Of a DNA stretch of 64,000 nucleotides, positions 34,355 through 46,285 are shown one piece after another (positions within the stretch are counted from its first letter, which is position 1; each line of letters opens with the position of its first letter). A program made the translations under genes and the position numbers. Below the pieces are notes generated by a model. The model was given only the letters and a program-made list of their open reading frames with translations, ran no database searches and had not been told where the DNA came from. The stretch is from Streptomyces sp. NRRL WC-3605 (lineage in GTDB: Bacteria > Actinomycetota > Actinomycetes > Streptomycetales > Streptomycetaceae), in NCBI RefSeq assembly GCF_001509795.1, contig NZ_LLZN01000091.1, forward strand, positions 62,001 to 126,000, in the 5' to 3' direction.

Positions 34355-36466
34355 TCAGCCGCGGTTCAGCTCGAACCAGACCACCTTGCCGGTGCTCAGC
34401 CGGGTCGCACCCCAGCGCCGCGCCAGCCGGTTCACCAGATACAGCCCGCGCCCGTCCTCGTCCGTGGCCCGCGCCTGCCGCAGCCGCGGCAGCTGCGGCA
34501 CGTCGTCGCCGACCTCGCAGCGCAGCACGTCCGTGCGCAGCAGCCGCAGCGTCACCGGACGGGAGGCGTAGCGGACCGCGTTCGTCACGATCTCGCTGAC
34601 CAGCAGCTCCACGGAGTCGCTGAGCTCCTCCAGCCCCCAGCCCGACAGCGCGCCCCGCGCCAGCCGACGCGCCCGCCCCGGCGCCGCGTCCTCCGGGTCC
34701 AGATGCCAGTACGCCACGTCGCTCGGCGCGATCCCGTCGAAGCGGGCGGCGAGCAGCGCGATGTCGTCGTCCCGGTCACCGGGACCGAGCATGTCCAGCA
34801 CGTCGTCGCACAGCGCCTCCAGCGGCGGCGGATGGTCCGCGCCGGTCAGCCGGGCCGTCGCGGCGAGCTTCTCCCGCAGCTGCTCTATCCCGGTCCACAC
34901 GTCGCGCAGCCGCGACTCCACCAGACCGTCGGTGTACAGCAGCAGCGTCGCCCCGGCCGGCGCGTCCAGCTCCACCGCCTCGAAGTCGACACCGCCGACG
35001 CCGATCGGCGCGCCCGCCGGCACCCGCAGCACCTCCGCGTGCCCGCCCAGATGCAGCAGCACGGGCGGCGGATGGCCCGCGTTGGCGATCGTGATGCGGT
35101 GCGACACCGGGTCGTACACCGCGTACAGGCAGGTCGCCATCCGGTCGGTGCCCAGCCGCTGCGCCTGCTCGTCCAGATGGTGCAGCACCTCCTGCGGCGG
35201 CAGATCGAGACCCGCGAGGGTCTGCGCCGTCGTCCGCAGCTGCCCCATGATCGCGGCAGACGTCATGGAGTGCCCCATGACGTCACCCACGACCAGCGCC
35301 ACCCGGCTGCCCGGCAGCGGGATGGCGTCGTACCAGTCGCCGCCGACCCGCGCGGTCTCCGCGGCCGGGAGATAGCGCGAGGCGAGCCGCACGCCTGTCG
35401 GCCGCGGCAGCGTCTCCGGCAGCATCGTGCGCTGCAGCTCGTCCGCGATGTACGCCTCACGGCCGTACAGCACCGCCTTGTCGATGCCCAGCGCGCTGTG
35501 CGTGGCCAGCTGGGCCGCGACCAGCAGATCGTCCGGCTCGAACGCGAGCCGCTCCGGGCGGCGCAGGAACACCGCCGCGCCGATCACCCGGCGCCGCCCC
35601 CGCAGCGGGGCAAGGATCGCCCGCTGCCCGTCGGGGATGATCGACTCGCCCTCCTCGCCGAGGAGTTCCGGCAGCGCCGCCCGCGCGGCGGGGGCGTCCG
35701 CGAACACCGGACGGACCCCGCGCAGCACCTCGGCGAGCGCGCCGCCCGGGCGCACCTCGCACAGCTCGGCCGTCACCGACGACAGCCCGGCCAGCTCGGC
35801 CGGCTCCGCGGGCGGCGCCGGCGGCAGGAAGCCCTCGGTGTCCCGCTCCTCCGGGATACGGTCCGTACGGCGCAGCCGCAGCACCACCGGGCCCGTCGGC
35901 CGCTCGTCACCGACCGGCAGCGGGTCCCGCAGATACACGAGGATCGCGTCGGAGAACGTCGGCACGGTCGCCCGGCACAGCCCCATCACGATCTCGTCCA
36001 GATCCAGACCGCGGGCGATCCGCCGCGTGGCGGCGCCCACGAACCGCAGCCGGTCCCCGTCCCGCCGCATCGGCGTGGGACGGCCCGGCTGCACCGGCTG
36101 GCCCGTGCGCCGCTCGGCCGACGCTGCGGGCTGCTCGGCGCCCGGCTGCGGAGGAATGGCCTCCGGCGCGGGCCGTGGCCGGTGCGCGTCGGGCTCGGCG
36201 ACGGAGGGCTGCGCGTGCTCGGGACCGTTGCCGACGATGACTGGGGGCTCCTTGCTCGGGCCGGGCGGTGCGGTGGTGCCCGGCGTGGAAGGGGTCTCTC
36301 CGGTGCGCGCCTGCGCGGGTAACGCGGCACCGCCACCGGAGGGGCGCGCGGACGCGGCGCGGGGCGCCGAGACACGCGCGAGCGCCCCGCGGGGCTCCGC
36401 GGGGTCGACGCCCGCCTCGGGGCGCTCGAAGGAGGTCGGCTGCTCCGTCACGCCTTTCGAATCCAT
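34355..36466 (-). CDS. SpoIIE/RsbU-type protein phosphatase with GAF and ATP-binding domains
   Basis: Signalling protein of 703 residues. A disordered proline/alanine-rich N-terminus runs to about 130. A GAF-like sensory domain (about 140-335) is followed by the SpoIIE phosphatase domain (about 345-565; RVGGDWYDAIPLPGSRVALVVGDVMGHS carries the metal aspartates) and a HATPase domain of the RsbW type (about 580-703; ELLVSEIVTNAVRYA). One polypeptide thus combines phosphatase and anti-sigma-kinase modules. The start at 36466 is chosen for its position after a candidate promoter; upstream frame extension is not coding-like. Confidence 0.88.
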   Translation of the reverse strand: MDSKGVTEQPTSFERPEAGVDPAEPRGALARVSAPRAASARPSGGGAALPAQARTGETPSTPGTTAPPGPSKEPPVIVGNGPEHAQPSVAEPDAHRPRPAPEAIPPQPGAEQPAASAERRTGQPVQPGRPTPMRRDGDRLRFVGAATRRIARGLDLDEIVMGLCRATVPTFSDAILVYLRDPLPVGDERPTGPVVLRLRRTDRIPEERDTEGFLPPAPPAEPAELAGLSSVTAELCEVRPGGALAEVLRGVRPVFADAPAARAALPELLGEEGESIIPDGQRAILAPLRGRRRVIGAAVFLRRPERLAFEPDDLLVAAQLATHSALGIDKAVLYGREAYIADELQRTMLPETLPRPTGVRLASRYLPAAETARVGGDWYDAIPLPGSRVALVVGDVMGHSMTSAAIMGQLRTTAQTLAGLDLPPQEVLHHLDEQAQRLGTDRMATCLYAVYDPVSHRITIANAGHPPPVLLHLGGHAEVLRVPAGAPIGVGGVDFEAVELDAPAGATLLLYTDGLVESRLRDVWTGIEQLREKLAATARLTGADHPPPLEALCDDVLDMLGPGDRDDDIALLAARFDGIAPSDVAYWHLDPEDAAPGRARRLARGALSGWGLEELSDSVELLVSEIVTNAVRYASRPVTLRLLRTDVLRCEVGDDVPQLPRLRQARATDEDGRGLYLVNRLARRWGATRLSTGKVVWFELNRG

Positions 36467-36515
36467 CCGTCCGGGGCCGCGCGCCGCGCGTGCAGTTCGT
36501 CCCGCCGAGACTCCG

Positions 36516-36541
36516 ATACCCGGAATGCATGCCCCAGGAAC
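36516..36541 (-). promoter_or_regulatory. Candidate SigB-like promoter for the SpoIIE-type phosphatase gene
   Basis: On the minus strand GTTCC (36537-36541) is followed after 15 bases by GGGTAT (36516-36521). The Streptomyces SigB consensus is GNNTN, 14-16 bases, GGGTAC/T, so the -10 fits and the -35 is one base off. The leader would be about 40 bases. A stress sigma controlling a sigma-network phosphatase is plausible. Confidence 0.3.
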
Positions 36542-36749
36542 GGAAATCCCGCGTGACCAGAGGCAGTTCCTGTGCCACCGGTGCGGTACCGGCGCCGGTC
36601 CGTGCCGGCGTCGCCCTGGTAACCCTCGCTCACGTCCTGCCGCCCCTCGGTGACGATCGGTCAAGCCCGGCGCTTCGTCCGTCAGTTGTCCCCGCGCGCC
36701 CGTGCGGAGGACGATCCTACGTTTCTCGCGGGGGGGCGCATCAAGGGTC

Positions 36750-37445
36750 TCATGACGACAGCCGCGCGGGCGTACGGTCCCAGTCCTCAGGCAAAGAAGG
36801 TACAGCCCAGGACGGATCGGGGCGCCAGTTCTGCCAGCCGTCGCAGAACGGAGGCCCCCACGCGCGGATCACCTCCACCGCCGCCTCCCCGGCCCGGCGC
36901 ACCCGCCCGGCCAGCTCCTCGTCCACCAGGCCGTCCCGCCGGGCCTGCGCGAACTCGTCCTCGTCACGCCAGTGCCAACTGCGGTCCGGGTGCACCGAGA
37001 TGTCGAGGAAGTGGTCCTCGGAGTCCACCCCGCCCGCCCAGCGGGCCAGCGGCTCCTCCAGGTTCACGTACCAGTTCTTGAACCGCCAGCCCGGCTCCCA
37101 GAACAGCCACACCGACCACGGCTCACCGGGGCGCGCCAGCTTCAGCACGCCGGTCCCGAACCAGCGGTCGTGCTGGACGGTGCGCGGCTTGGTGTACCGG
37201 GTCCGCAGCGGCTCCAGATGCACGGCCGTCCCGTCGGTCAGCACCGGCTTGACGCACTCCGTGCCCGGCGCGAGCCACACCGCCAGCAGCCGCTCGTCGT
37301 CGCGTACGACGGTGACGGGACGCGCGATGTGGAAGCGACGGCCCGCGTTCTCCCGGTACCGCCACAGGATCTGCGACCCGGGGGCCCAGAAGCCCGTCGA
37401 CCCGCCCGCTTCCACTTCCGTCGTCATCGATCCGCCGTCTGCCAT
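36750..37445 (-). CDS. DUF402-family protein
   Basis: Cytoplasmic protein of 231 residues. The DUF402 core is at about 90-180 (WFGTGVLKLARPGEPWSVWLFW, NWYVNLEEPLARW, DHFLDISVHPDRSWHWRDEDEF). Some DUF402 proteins are nucleoside diphosphate phosphatases or RNA-associated hydrolases (FAU-1/Ntdp types), with conserved D and E ligands like those seen here. TAATAT at 37452-37457 (minus strand) ends six bases before the ATG at 37445 and there is no ribosome binding site, so translation is probably leaderless. An alternative start is 37427. Confidence 0.82.
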   Translation of the reverse strand: MADGGSMTTEVEAGGSTGFWAPGSQILWRYRENAGRRFHIARPVTVVRDDERLLAVWLAPGTECVKPVLTDGTAVHLEPLRTRYTKPRTVQHDRWFGTGVLKLARPGEPWSVWLFWEPGWRFKNWYVNLEEPLARWAGGVDSEDHFLDISVHPDRSWHWRDEDEFAQARRDGLVDEELAGRVRRAGEAAVEVIRAWGPPFCDGWQNWRPDPSWAVPSLPEDWDRTPARLSS

Positions 37446-37451
37446 GCACAG

Positions 37452-37457
37452 ATATTA
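37452..37457 (-). promoter_or_regulatory. -10 box TAATAT for a leaderless DUF402 mRNA
   Basis: The hexamer matches the TANNNT consensus very well and is followed by exactly six bases before the ATG. Transcription would begin at or within a base or two of the start codon. Confidence 0.55.
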
Positions 37458-37516
37458 GGTGCCCCAGGCATGCGACGCTGCGAGACGGGTCACCGTTCAC
37501 GCCTTCGTGACCGGCG

Positions 37517-38920
<1,404 letters not shown>

Positions 38921-38996
38921 CGACGATCACCTCCACGTGTCACAGCGCCGGCACCCCGACCACTGTTCCCCGTGGAGGCGATTCGTCACGGAACGC

Positions 38997-40673
<1,677 letters not shown>

Positions 40674-40818
40674 TCCTCACTCGACAGCAGCGGCTGGCCT
40701 CCGTTGGCAGCGTCCACCAGACTAGAACCTGCCTCCGACGGCCAGCCTGTGAGGTGAGGCTCAGTTCGGTGCCCCGGGACGAATCGACCGAGGGGTATCG
40801 CGATCTATCGTGTTTCGG

Positions 40819-40824
40819 TACGCT
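40819..40824 (+). promoter_or_regulatory. -10 box TACGCT for a leaderless DUF1707 mRNA
   Basis: TACGCT is followed by six bases and the GTG start at 40831. The gene has no ribosome binding site. The same hexamer and spacing precede xseA (46145-46150). Confidence 0.5.
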
Positions 40825-40830
40825 GCTGCC

Positions 40831-41508
40831 GTGGACCTTCAGAAGCGCACCGCGCCCGCTCCCGCCGCCGAGCTCCGCGCCTCCGACGCCGACCGTGACC
40901 GCATCGCCGACATCCTGCGCGACGCCCTGGCCGAGGGGCGCCTGACCTCCGACGAGCACGCCGAGCGGGTCGAGGGCGTCCTCGCGGCCAGGACGGTCGG
41001 TGAGCTGGAGGTGTTCATCCGGGACCTGCCCGCCGGGCACCCGCGCCGCGCCGCCCCGGCCGCCGCGCGCCCGGCCCCGGCCCCGGTCCCGGCCGACGCC
41101 GACGACCACGTGGTCGCCGTGTTCAGCAGCGCCGTGCGCAAGGGGCGCTGGCGCGCGGGCCGCCGTATCCACGCGTACGCCGTGTTCGGCAGCGTGGAGA
41201 TCGACCTCAGCGAGGCCCTCTTCCAGTACCAGCACATCGTGATCCGGGCGTTCTCGGTCTTCGGCAGCGTCGAGGTCAGCGTCCCGGAGAACGTGTCGCT
41301 GCGCGGCACCGGCGGCGGTGTCCTCGGCTCCTTCGAGGTCGACCATCTCGACGCGGAGGACCCGGACGCGCCGGTCGTCCACGTCGACGGCTGGGCCGTG
41401 CTCGGCAGCATCGAGGGCCGGCCGCGGCGCGGAAAGCTGGTCGCGGACATCCTGGACCGCGTGCACCGCAAGGTCGACCGGAGTCTGCGGCGCCACCTGG
41501 AGCATTGA
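40831..41508 (+). CDS. DUF1707 domain protein with cell-wall-active-antibiotic-response-like C-terminus
   Basis: Protein of 225 residues. The N-terminal DUF1707 domain (about 14-68; LRASDADRDRIADILRDALA to LEVFIRDLPA) is joined by an alanine/proline linker to a beta-rich domain (about 95-200) with the repeated phrase FGSVEI/FGSVEV/LGSFEV/LGSIEG, as in LiaF-like DUF2154 proteins. These domains often occur in envelope-stress proteins. No membrane segment is visible. GTG at 40831 follows a TACGCT box at leaderless distance. Function is unknown. Confidence 0.85.
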   Translation: MDLQKRTAPAPAAELRASDADRDRIADILRDALAEGRLTSDEHAERVEGVLAARTVGELEVFIRDLPAGHPRRAAPAAARPAPAPVPADADDHVVAVFSSAVRKGRWRAGRRIHAYAVFGSVEIDLSEALFQYQHIVIRAFSVFGSVEVSVPENVSLRGTGGGVLGSFEVDHLDAEDPDAPVVHVDGWAVLGSIEGRPRRGKLVADILDRVHRKVDRSLRRHLEH

Positions 41509-41671
41509 CGACCGTGAACCGGACGGGCCGGTTCCCGGGGTCGGCGCTCCCGGCGGGCGCGCGCGGCGGCCCGGGAACCAGCGGTTCGGAACTCCCTGCA
41601 TAGGCACGCGTACAGCGGGTAGACCTTGTCGCATCGTCTCTCGCTCGCGAAGCCGTCGTCAGGAGTAGACC

Positions 41672-42049
41672 GTGCTGCAACCGCCGCATTCGTCCCTGCA
41701 GGTAGCCGCCGTTCCGGCCCAGCGGGTGCCAGCGCGAGACAGGGATCAGGACGCCCCCTGGCACACCGAGGCGGTGTGCCGGCGCGACGAGGCGGGGCTG
41801 TTCTTCGCCCCCTCCAAGGAGCCCACCGCGGCCCGCCTGTCCCGCGAGGAAGCGGCCAAGCGCGTCTGCGCCCGCTGTCCGGTCATGGTCGAGTGCCGCG
41901 AGCACGCGCTGCTCCAGCCCGAGCCGTACGGCGTGTGGGGCGGGCTGACCGCGGCCGAGCGCCGCGTGGTCCTCGCCCGGCGCCGCCGCCGCGAGATGGA
42001 GCTGAAGAAGACGGTGGGCGCCGCGAACCGCATAGCCCAGGCCGGCTGA
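41672..42049 (+). CDS. wblI: WhiB-like iron-sulfur transcription factor
   Basis: WhiB-family protein of 125 residues. The four cluster cysteines are C36, C66, C69 and C75 (AVCRRDEAG, VCARCPVMVEC), followed by the G(V/I)WGG turn (GVWGGLTAAERR) that contacts the main sigma factor, and a basic tail (ARRRRREMELKK) for DNA contact. The longer N-terminus and position next to glpX match my memory of S. coelicolor wblI; the symbol is therefore tentative. GTG start with AGGAG eight bases upstream. Confidence 0.85.
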   Translation: MLQPPHSSLQVAAVPAQRVPARDRDQDAPWHTEAVCRRDEAGLFFAPSKEPTAARLSREEAAKRVCARCPVMVECREHALLQPEPYGVWGGLTAAERRVVLARRRRREMELKKTVGAANRIAQAG

Positions 42050-42074
42050 GACACGACGCCGGCAAGACGCGAAA

Positions 42075-42102
42075 GGGCGCCCCCTCCGCACCGGGGGCGC
42101 CC
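42075..42102. terminator. Bidirectional terminator between wblI and glpX
   Basis: GGGCGCCCCC (42075-42084) pairs perfectly with 42093-42102 across an eight-base loop. It separates two convergent genes. Confidence 0.9.
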
Positions 42103-42126
42103 TGGGTCAGCGGGACCGCCGCGCCG

Positions 42127-43164
42127 TCACTTCGCCCTGTCGAAGTCGATGGCGCTGTAGGCCCGCAGCTTGCTGAGCCGGTGCTCGGAGTCGATCCGGC
42201 GCACCGTGCCCGACTTCGACCGCATCACGATCGAGTCGGTCGTCGCGGTCTCCGACCGGTAGCGCACCCCGCGCAGCAGCTCGCCGTCGGTGATGCCGGT
42301 CGCGACGAAGAAGACGTTGTCCCCGGCGACCAGGTCGTCCGTCATCAGGACGCGGTCCAGGTCGTGCCCGGCGTCGATCGCCCGCTGCCGCTCCTCGTCG
42401 TCCTTCGGCCACAGCTTGCCCTGGATGGTGCCGCCGAGGCACTTCACGGCGCAGGCCGAGATGATGCCCTCGGGGGTGCCGCCGATGCCGAGCAGCATGT
42501 CGACGCCGGTGCCCTCGCGCAGGGCGTAGATGGAGCCGGCGACGTCGCCGTCGGAGATCAGCTTGATGCGCGCGCCGGCGTCCCGGATCTCCTTGATGAT
42601 CCCTTCGTGGCGGGGCCGGTCGAGGATGACGACGGTGACGTCCTCCGGGGTGGACCGCTTGGCCTTGGCGACCCGGCGGATGTTGACCCCGACGGGCGCG
42701 TCGATGTCGACGAAGTCGGCGGCGTCGGGGCCGGTGACGAGCTTGTCCATGTAGAAGACGGCCGACGGGTCGAACATGGAGCCCCGGTCGGCCGCGGCCA
42801 GCACGGAGATCGCGTTGGGCATGCCCTTGGCGGTGAGCGTGGTGCCGTCGATCGGGTCGACGGCGATGTCGCACTCCGGCCCGGTCCCGTCGCCGACCCG
42901 CTCCCCGTTGAAGAGCATGGGCGCCTCGTCCTTCTCGCCCTCACCGATGACGACGACGCCGTTCATCGACACGGTGTGGACGAGGGTCCGCATGGCGCGC
43001 ACCGCGGCGCCGTCGGCGCCGTTCTTCTCGCCGCGGCCGACCCAGCGGCCCGCCGCCATCGCGGCCGCCTCGGTCACACGGACCAGTTCCAGGGCCAGGT
43101 TGCGGTCGGGGGCCTCGCTCGGTACTTCGAGTTCGGACGGCAGATGATGATGATTCTCGGTCAT
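42127..43164 (-). CDS. glpX: Class II fructose-1,6-bisphosphatase
   Basis: Gluconeogenic phosphatase of 345 residues that converts fructose 1,6-bisphosphate to fructose 6-phosphate. The metal- and phosphate-binding motif [13 protein letters not shown], the [20 protein letters not shown] stretch and the [11 protein letters not shown] motif are all present. It is the usual actinobacterial enzyme, as class I FBPase is rare in these organisms. The gene is monocistronic, ending at the terminator shared with wblI. Confidence 0.95.
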   Translation of the reverse strand: MTENHHHLPSELEVPSEAPDRNLALELVRVTEAAAMAAGRWVGRGEKNGADGAAVRAMRTLVHTVSMNGVVVIGEGEKDEAPMLFNGERVGDGTGPECDIAVDPIDGTTLTAKGMPNAISVLAAADRGSMFDPSAVFYMDKLVTGPDAADFVDIDAPVGVNIRRVAKAKRSTPEDVTVVILDRPRHEGIIKEIRDAGARIKLISDGDVAGSIYALREGTGVDMLLGIGGTPEGIISACAVKCLGGTIQGKLWPKDDEERQRAIDAGHDLDRVLMTDDLVAGDNVFFVATGITDGELLRGVRYRSETATTDSIVMRSKSGTVRRIDSEHRLSKLRAYSAIDFDRAK

Positions 43165-43290
43165 CGGAGCGCACCTTTCTGATACGACGACGGCCGGATG
43201 AGGGTGACGGGCCTGACTCTATCCCTGGGCGGACAGAATGAGCAGGGGGCCCCACGGATGAGCAGAGCGGGCACCTGCGACGATAGGGAC

Positions 43291-43812
43291 GTGGCTGGTT
43301 CGAAGGTTAAGCAGAAGTCGGTCCGCAACATGGTCCTCTCCCTCGCGGTGACCGTGCTCGCGGCGGGAGTCGTGTATCTCTTCGTGCCGCACGACGACGG
43401 CACGCCCGACCTCCCGCGGGTCGACTACCGCGTCGAGCTGCTCACGGCCCGCCGGGCGGCGTCCTACCCGGTGGTGGCGCCGCAGGGGCTGCCCGACACG
43501 TGGAAGCCGACCTCCGTGCGGTTCCAGGGCGACAAGTTCGACGCCTGGCACCTCGGCTATCACACCCCGGACGGGGGCTATGTGCAGGTCCAGCAGTCGA
43601 TGGAGAAGGCGGACGACTTCATCGAGCAGGCCAGCCAGGGCGGCCACCGGACGGACGTCACGGAGCGGATCGGCGACCGCACCTGGACCCGCTACACCGG
43701 AGGCCGGTACGACGCCCTCGTCTCCCGCGAGGACGGCGCGACGACCGTGGTCGCCGGCACCGGCTCGTTCGGGCAGCTGACGGAGATGGCGAAGGCCCTG
43801 CGCGCCGAGTGA
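43291..43812 (+). CDS. DUF4245-family membrane-anchored protein
   Basis: Protein of 173 residues. One hydrophobic helix (about 13-32) is followed by an extracytoplasmic DUF4245 domain (LPRVDYRVELLTARRAASYP to TEMAKALRAE). Function is unknown; the family is almost always next to glpX in actinobacteria. The GTG at 43291 (VAGSK) matches the usual family start and has GACGAT at 43279-43284, six bases upstream, instead of a ribosome binding site. An ATG at 43258 is an alternative. A strong hairpin follows the stop codon. Confidence 0.85.
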   Translation: MAGSKVKQKSVRNMVLSLAVTVLAAGVVYLFVPHDDGTPDLPRVDYRVELLTARRAASYPVVAPQGLPDTWKPTSVRFQGDKFDAWHLGYHTPDGGYVQVQQSMEKADDFIEQASQGGHRTDVTERIGDRTWTRYTGGRYDALVSREDGATTVVAGTGSFGQLTEMAKALRAE

Positions 43813-43824
43813 CCCCCTGAGCGC

Positions 43825-43861
43825 GGCGAAGGCCCCCGGCGTGACGCCGGGGGCCTTCGCC
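43825..43861. terminator. Bidirectional terminator after the DUF4245 gene
   Basis: A perfect 16-base inverted repeat: GGCGAAGGCCCCCGGC (43825-43840) pairs with 43846-43861, with a five-base loop. It lies between two convergent genes. Confidence 0.92.
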
Positions 43862-43896
43862 ATGTGCGGCGGACCCGCGGGGGGCCGTGCGCCGGA

Positions 43897-44487
43897 TCAG
43901 ACCGTGGTGACGACCTCGTCGTACGCGAGACGCGGGGAGCGGGGGAACCAGGCGTCCGGGCCGGGACGGCCGATGTTGACGATCATCAGCGGAGTGTGGT
44001 CGTCGTCAAGGAACTCCTTGCGGACGCCCTCGAAATCGAACCCGGTCATCGGGCCGGCGGCCAGCCCGGCGGCCCGGACGCCGACGATGAAGTAGGCGGC
44101 CTGGAGGGCGCCGTTCAGCGCGGCGCTGTTCTCGCGGACCACGCGGTCGCCGAAGACGGCGTCCTTGGCCTGCGGGAAGTGGGGGAAGAGGACCGGCAGC
44201 TCCTCGTGGAACTCGTTGTCCGCGGAGAGGATCGCGACCAGCGGGGCGGTGGCGGTCTTCTGCCGGTTGCCCTCGGCCATGTGCGCGACGAGGCGCTCGC
44301 GGGCCTCGGCGGAGCGGACCAGCGTGACGCGCAGCGGGGACTGGTTCATGGAGGTCGGGCCGTACTTGACCAGGTCGTAGATCGCCTGGACCTGCTCGTC
44401 GGTCACCGGCTCGTCGGTGAAGGAGTTCGCGGTGCGGGCCTCGCGGAACAGCAGGTCCTGGGCGGCGGGGTCGAGGACGAGAGACAT
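43897..44487 (-). CDS. RutE/NfnB-type nitroreductase (malonic semialdehyde reductase family)
   Basis: FMN-dependent oxidoreductase of 196 residues. The FMN-binding residues appear at RTANSFTDEPV near the N-terminus, YGPTSMNQSPLRV in the centre and IVGVRAAGLAAGPMTGFD later. This pattern is that of the HadB/RutE group, where RutE reduces malonic semialdehyde in pyrimidine breakdown. No other rut genes are nearby, so the substrate stays open. The start at 44487 (MSLVLD) follows GAGAAGG. Confidence 0.88.
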   Translation of the reverse strand: MSLVLDPAAQDLLFREARTANSFTDEPVTDEQVQAIYDLVKYGPTSMNQSPLRVTLVRSAEARERLVAHMAEGNRQKTATAPLVAILSADNEFHEELPVLFPHFPQAKDAVFGDRVVRENSAALNGALQAAYFIVGVRAAGLAAGPMTGFDFEGVRKEFLDDDHTPLMIVNIGRPGPDAWFPRSPRLAYDEVVTTV

Positions 44488-44668
44488 GCGGAACCTTCTC
44501 GGTGGTGCGTCGTGGGGGTACCGCACGGGGAGCGCGCGGCACGTAAGCGGACCGGGGACCGTTTACGGGAGCGAGCGTACGCGAGACAAGTTCAATGTTC
44601 AACAAAGGGGCGGAGCCCGGTGATCGGTGTCACAGGGCTCCGCCCCTTCGCGGAACGTCCGGGCGGCG

Positions 44669-44908
44669 TCAGTCGTCGCCGCCCTCCTCCCGTCCCTCCC
44701 CGGCCTCCTCCTCGGCGAGCGCCGCGTCCAGGCGTGCCCGCGCCCCGTCCAGCCAGCGCCGGCACACCTTCGCCAGCTCCTCGCCCCGCTCCCAGAGCGC
44801 GAGCGACTCCTCCAGCGTCGTGCCGCCCGCCTCCAGCCGCCGTACGACCTCGATCAGCTCGTCCCGGGCCTGCTCGTAGCCGAGGGACTCTTCCACCTTG
44901 CCGGTCAT
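44669..44908 (-). CDS. xseB: Exodeoxyribonuclease VII small subunit
   Basis: Small helical subunit of 79 residues with the family core [22 protein letters not shown] and [22 protein letters not shown]. It binds the large subunit XseA to form the single-strand-specific exonuclease used in mismatch and DNA repair. It follows xseA by nine bases on the same strand. The C-terminus is acidic and low in complexity. Confidence 0.95.
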   Translation of the reverse strand: MTGKVEESLGYEQARDELIEVVRRLEAGGTTLEESLALWERGEELAKVCRRWLDGARARLDAALAEEEAGEGREEGGDD

Positions 44909-44917
44909 GCGCCCACC

Positions 44918-46138
44918 CTATGCATCGCTTCCTGCGTCGACTCGTACGGAGAACTCGCCCTCGGCGACCCGGGCGCGCAGCACCTCGTCGGCCGCCACCT
45001 CACCGGGGTCGCGCACCACGTGCCCGTCGTCCCGCTGCAGCACCGCGTACCCGCGCCTCAGGGTCGCCGCCGGGGACAGGGCCACCACGCGCGCGTGCGT
45101 GTGCGTCAGCTCGGACGCCGCCCGGTCCAGCAGATGGCCCAGGCACCGGCGGCCGCGGTCCAGGAGCGAGGCCACATGGTCGGCCCGCTCGTCGATCATC
45201 CGGTGCGGATCCTCTATCGAGGGGCGCGCGAGAGCGTGCGCGAGCCCTCGCTCCTCCCGCTCCACGTACGCCTCCACGCAGCGCCGGGCCCGGTCGCGCA
45301 GCATCCGCACCCGCTCGTACTCCTCGCCGACGTCCGGGACGACCTTCTTGGCGGCGTCGGTCGGGGTGGAGGCGCGCAGATCGGCGACCAGGTCCAGCAG
45401 CGGGCTGTCCGGCTCGTGCCCGATCGCGGACACGACGGGCGTACGGCAGGCCGCCACGGCCCGCACCAGCTGCTCGTCCGAGAACGGCAGCAGGTCCTCC
45501 ACGCTGCCGCCGCCCCGCGCGACGATGATCACGTCCACGTCGTCGAGCGCGTCCAGCTCCTTGACCGCCTGCACGACCTGCGGCACCGCGTGCACACCCT
45601 GCACCGGGACATTGCGCACCTCGAAGCGGACGGCGGGCCAGCGGTGCCGCGCGTTCTCCAGGACGTCCCGCTCGGCGGCGGACGCCCGCCCGCACACCAG
45701 GCCCACGAGCTGCGGCAGGAACGGCAGCGCCCGCTTGCGCTCCGGCGCGAACAGCCCCTCCGCCGCCAGCGACTTCTTCAGCATCTCCAGCCGGGCCAGC
45801 AGCTCCCCGACGCCGACCGGCTTGATCTCGGCGGCCCGCAGGGACAGCTGCCCGCGCGGCGCGTACCACTCGGGCTTGGCGAGCACCACGACCCGCGCGC
45901 CCTCGCTCACCACGTCGGCCACCGCGTCGAAGACCTGCCGGTAGCAGGTCACGCTCACCGAGATGTCGTACGACGGGTCGCGCAGCGTCAGGAACACCAC
46001 CCCCGCGCCGGGCCGCCGCGACAGCTGGGTGATCTGCCCCTCCACCCACACCGCGCCGAGCCGGTCGATCCACCCCCCGATGAGCCGGGACACCTCACCG
46101 ACGGGCAGCGGGGACTCGGGCGACGTGTTCACAGCCAT
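44918..46138 (-). CDS. xseA: Exodeoxyribonuclease VII large subunit
   Basis: Catalytic subunit of 406 residues. The N-terminal OB fold (about 10-110; [23 protein letters not shown]) precedes the catalytic domain with [20 protein letters not shown] and [26 protein letters not shown] coiled-coil C-terminus follows. It starts at 46138 (MAVNTSPES). TACGCT (46145-46150 on the minus strand) ends six bases before the ATG, so the xseA-xseB mRNA is probably leaderless. It is divergent from ispH across 147 bases. Confidence 0.95.
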   Translation of the reverse strand: MAVNTSPESPLPVGEVSRLIGGWIDRLGAVWVEGQITQLSRRPGAGVVFLTLRDPSYDISVSVTCYRQVFDAVADVVSEGARVVVLAKPEWYAPRGQLSLRAAEIKPVGVGELLARLEMLKKSLAAEGLFAPERKRALPFLPQLVGLVCGRASAAERDVLENARHRWPAVRFEVRNVPVQGVHAVPQVVQAVKELDALDDVDVIIVARGGGSVEDLLPFSDEQLVRAVAACRTPVVSAIGHEPDSPLLDLVADLRASTPTDAAKKVVPDVGEEYERVRMLRDRARRCVEAYVEREERGLAHALARPSIEDPHRMIDERADHVASLLDRGRRCLGHLLDRAASELTHTHARVVALSPAATLRRGYAVLQRDDGHVVRDPGEVAADEVLRARVAEGEFSVRVDAGSDA

Positions 46139-46144
46139 GCGGCG

Positions 46145-46150
46145 AGCGTA
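46145..46150 (-). promoter_or_regulatory. -10 box TACGCT for a leaderless xseA mRNA
   Basis: The hexamer on the minus strand ends six bases before the xseA ATG. No ribosome binding site is present. Confidence 0.5.
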
Positions 46151-46272
46151 ACGGCCGCCACCGACAACACCCCCGCCCCGGCGCGGGGCGCGGACACGGG
46201 CCCCGGGCGCCGCCTCCCGCCCCGCACACCCCACCGCGACCCGTGCGATCTTCGGGGCGGCGCACGCACCCT

Positions 46273-46278
46273 TACGAT
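46273..46278 (+). promoter_or_regulatory. -10 box TACGAT for a leaderless ispH mRNA
   Basis: TACGAT is followed by seven bases and the ATG at 46286. A second in-frame ATG at 46277 overlaps the box and would be upstream of the transcription start. Confidence 0.5.
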
Positions 46279-46285
46279 GGGACGC

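Noticed and set aside
43291..43330. tRNA T-loop-like string GGTTCGAA
   Set aside because: It lies inside the DUF4245 coding sequence and has no cloverleaf around it; no tRNA was found anywhere in the window.
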